A stretch of 22,778 bases of DNA from a virus. The DNA is taken from the IMG/VR virus record IMGVR_UViG_3300018062_000002, positions 1 to 22,778 of that record; one strand, given 5' to 3'. Made by a program: the position numbers and the translations under genes. This document shows positions 21,971 through 22,778 of the stretch, one piece after another. Each line of letters opens with the position of its first letter. The first letter of the stretch is position 1. The notes beneath the pieces were generated by a model. The model was not told the origin of the DNA and searched no databases. It saw nothing but the letters and a program-made list of their open reading frames with translations.

Positions 21971-22778
21971 ATGAGCATCGGCACGCCGACGCCGTTTGTT
22001 TACAGCAATGGCGGCGGTTCCGGGGTCACCTCCGGCAGCGCCGTCACTCTTAACGCAGCGTCGGTCCCTGCCGGCGCGTTGATCGTTCTCTATGTAGGCT
22101 GTTTTAGCGTCACCGACGTAGCCGTCAGTACGGCTTTGGACTCGGCCGGGAACAACTACCACAAGGATGTCCAGAGTACGCCTACCGCTGGCCTCTACAC
22201 CAACGCGATCTTCTCCTGCCCCAACTGCAAGGCACTGACCAACGGCAGCAGCACAATTACCTGCACGGTGGCTAGCGGGACTTACGCCGTCGTTGGTGTC
22301 TATGTCACCGGAGCTAATGGCGGTCTGGATAAGAGCAACCAGGCTACTTCCACGACATCTGTCGAGACTCTTTCTGCCGCAACGGGCACGCTTAGTGTTG
22401 CAAGTGAATTTATTTTTGCCGGGATAAATTTAAATTCGCCAGCTACAACGTTTACGGAATCGAGTGCGTTCACGCAAATTGAGGCAAGCCAGAATTGGCC
22501 AATGACCGGTGGCTGGGGCATTGACGTAGCCACTGATGTAACAAGCGCGACGACCTCAGTGGCATACGCGCCGAGCTGGACACCCGCACAGGGGTGCAAC
22601 TCGGTCATCGCGTCGTACATGGCATCCGTACCAATCACAAATTTAGATTGGCCGCTGCCGATCCCGCCGCCAAATCCGCCGCCACCGACGATCACCGCGA
22701 GCTACAATCCGAACCTCGTCGGCCAAGATTATTTTCCTCCGGGCCGACTAGCCAACATGGCCGACTGGCCGCTGCCGC
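21971..22778 (+). CDS. Appendage / tail-surface protein, incomplete at window end
   Basis: ATG 21971 opens a frame that runs without a stop to the last base: 269 full codons visible. Residues 1-215 are a Ser/Thr/Val/Gly-rich beta-sandwich-like domain (SVPAGALIVLYVGCF; ALDSAGNNYHKDV; SSTITCTVASGTYAVVGVYV), resembling carbohydrate-binding-type domains of phage appendages. From 226 the sequence turns Pro/Trp-rich, with two DWPLP motifs (226-230 and 265-269) separated by a Pro run and by ITASYNPNLVGQDYFPPG; this linker type occurs in alphaproteobacterial phage proteins I recall. The middle of the gene is AT-richer than the rest (24 G+C of 60 at 22381-22440). The ribosome site is weak. Confidence 0.72.
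   Translation, partial: MSIGTPTPFVYSNGGGSGVTSGSAVTLNAASVPAGALIVLYVGCFSVTDVAVSTALDSAGNNYHKDVQSTPTAGLYTNAIFSCPNCKALTNGSSTITCTVASGTYAVVGVYVTGANGGLDKSNQATSTTSVETLSAATGTLSVASEFIFAGINLNSPATTFTESSAFTQIEASQNWPMTGGWGIDVATDVTSATTSVAYAPSWTPAQGCNSVIASYMASVPITNLDWPLPIPPPNPPPPTITASYNPNLVGQDYFPPGRLANMADWPLP

Noticed and set aside
1-22778. CRISPR arrays, tRNA genes, insertion sequences, attachment sites, retron-like or defence systems
   Set aside because: I saw no regular direct repeats, cloverleaf candidates, terminal inverted repeats, transposase, reverse transcriptase or defence-type domains. Intergenic space is too small for most of them; the two largest gaps are described above.

Overview
The window is the late (virion) half of a short-tailed, podovirus-type phage or prophage of a high-GC alphaproteobacterium, most likely a Rhizobiales/Nitrobacteraceae-like host. 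This rests on the G+C-rich composition, codon use, and a partial divergent gene at the left edge whose N-terminus (MARRRPQRPRDPSQLGKLI) resembles small basic proteins I know from Bradyrhizobium-like genomes. Apart from that fragment every gene lies on the + strand in one tightly packed series. Most junctions overlap by 1-4 bases (ATGA, TGATG) or carry good Shine-Dalgarno sites. There is no integrase, repressor, replication gene, tRNA or insertion sequence here, so lytic and integrated states cannot be told apart. No tail tube, sheath or tape measure is visible.

Layout: (1) 1-260, divergent control region: partial minus-strand gene, a near-consensus sigma70 promoter (139-167) and a strong intrinsic terminator (199-241) just before the terminase. 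(2) 261-4707, packaging and portal: large terminase, a small HTH protein, a zinc-ribbon protein, the portal, and a 14-residue basic mini-ORF with its own ribosome site. (3) 4708-8553, capsid assembly: a gap with a hairpin, six small or medium proteins, a scaffold-like coiled-coil protein and the likely major capsid protein. (4) 8567-13178, capsid-associated and neck/tail proteins: a repeat-rich structural protein, a small unknown, a P22 gp4-like head-tail adaptor and a P22 gp10-like tail hub. Three of these carry the same kind of Gly-rich beta repeat. A small His-rich protein follows. (5) 13178-19033: a GNAT acetyltransferase and three large Ala-rich or helical proteins that look like the DNA-ejection (internal virion) set. 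(6) 19030-19826: small unknown, two putative membrane proteins (lysis candidates) and a very basic peptide. (7) 19830-22778: small beta-type surface proteins, a coiled-coil protein, a Cys-rich zinc protein and an incomplete appendage protein with Pro/Trp-rich repeats.

Working together: TerL packages DNA through the portal into a shell built from capsid protein on the scaffold. The adaptor and hub close the neck and form the short tail, the three internal proteins are probably ejected ahead of DNA, and the distal beta proteins probably decorate the virion or contact the host. The promoter-terminator pair in front of the operon suggests, by analogy with lambda pR'/tR'/Q, that late expression is controlled by antitermination; that is the most interesting inference here. 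Functional assignments are from recognition of sequence features by eye, not from database searches.
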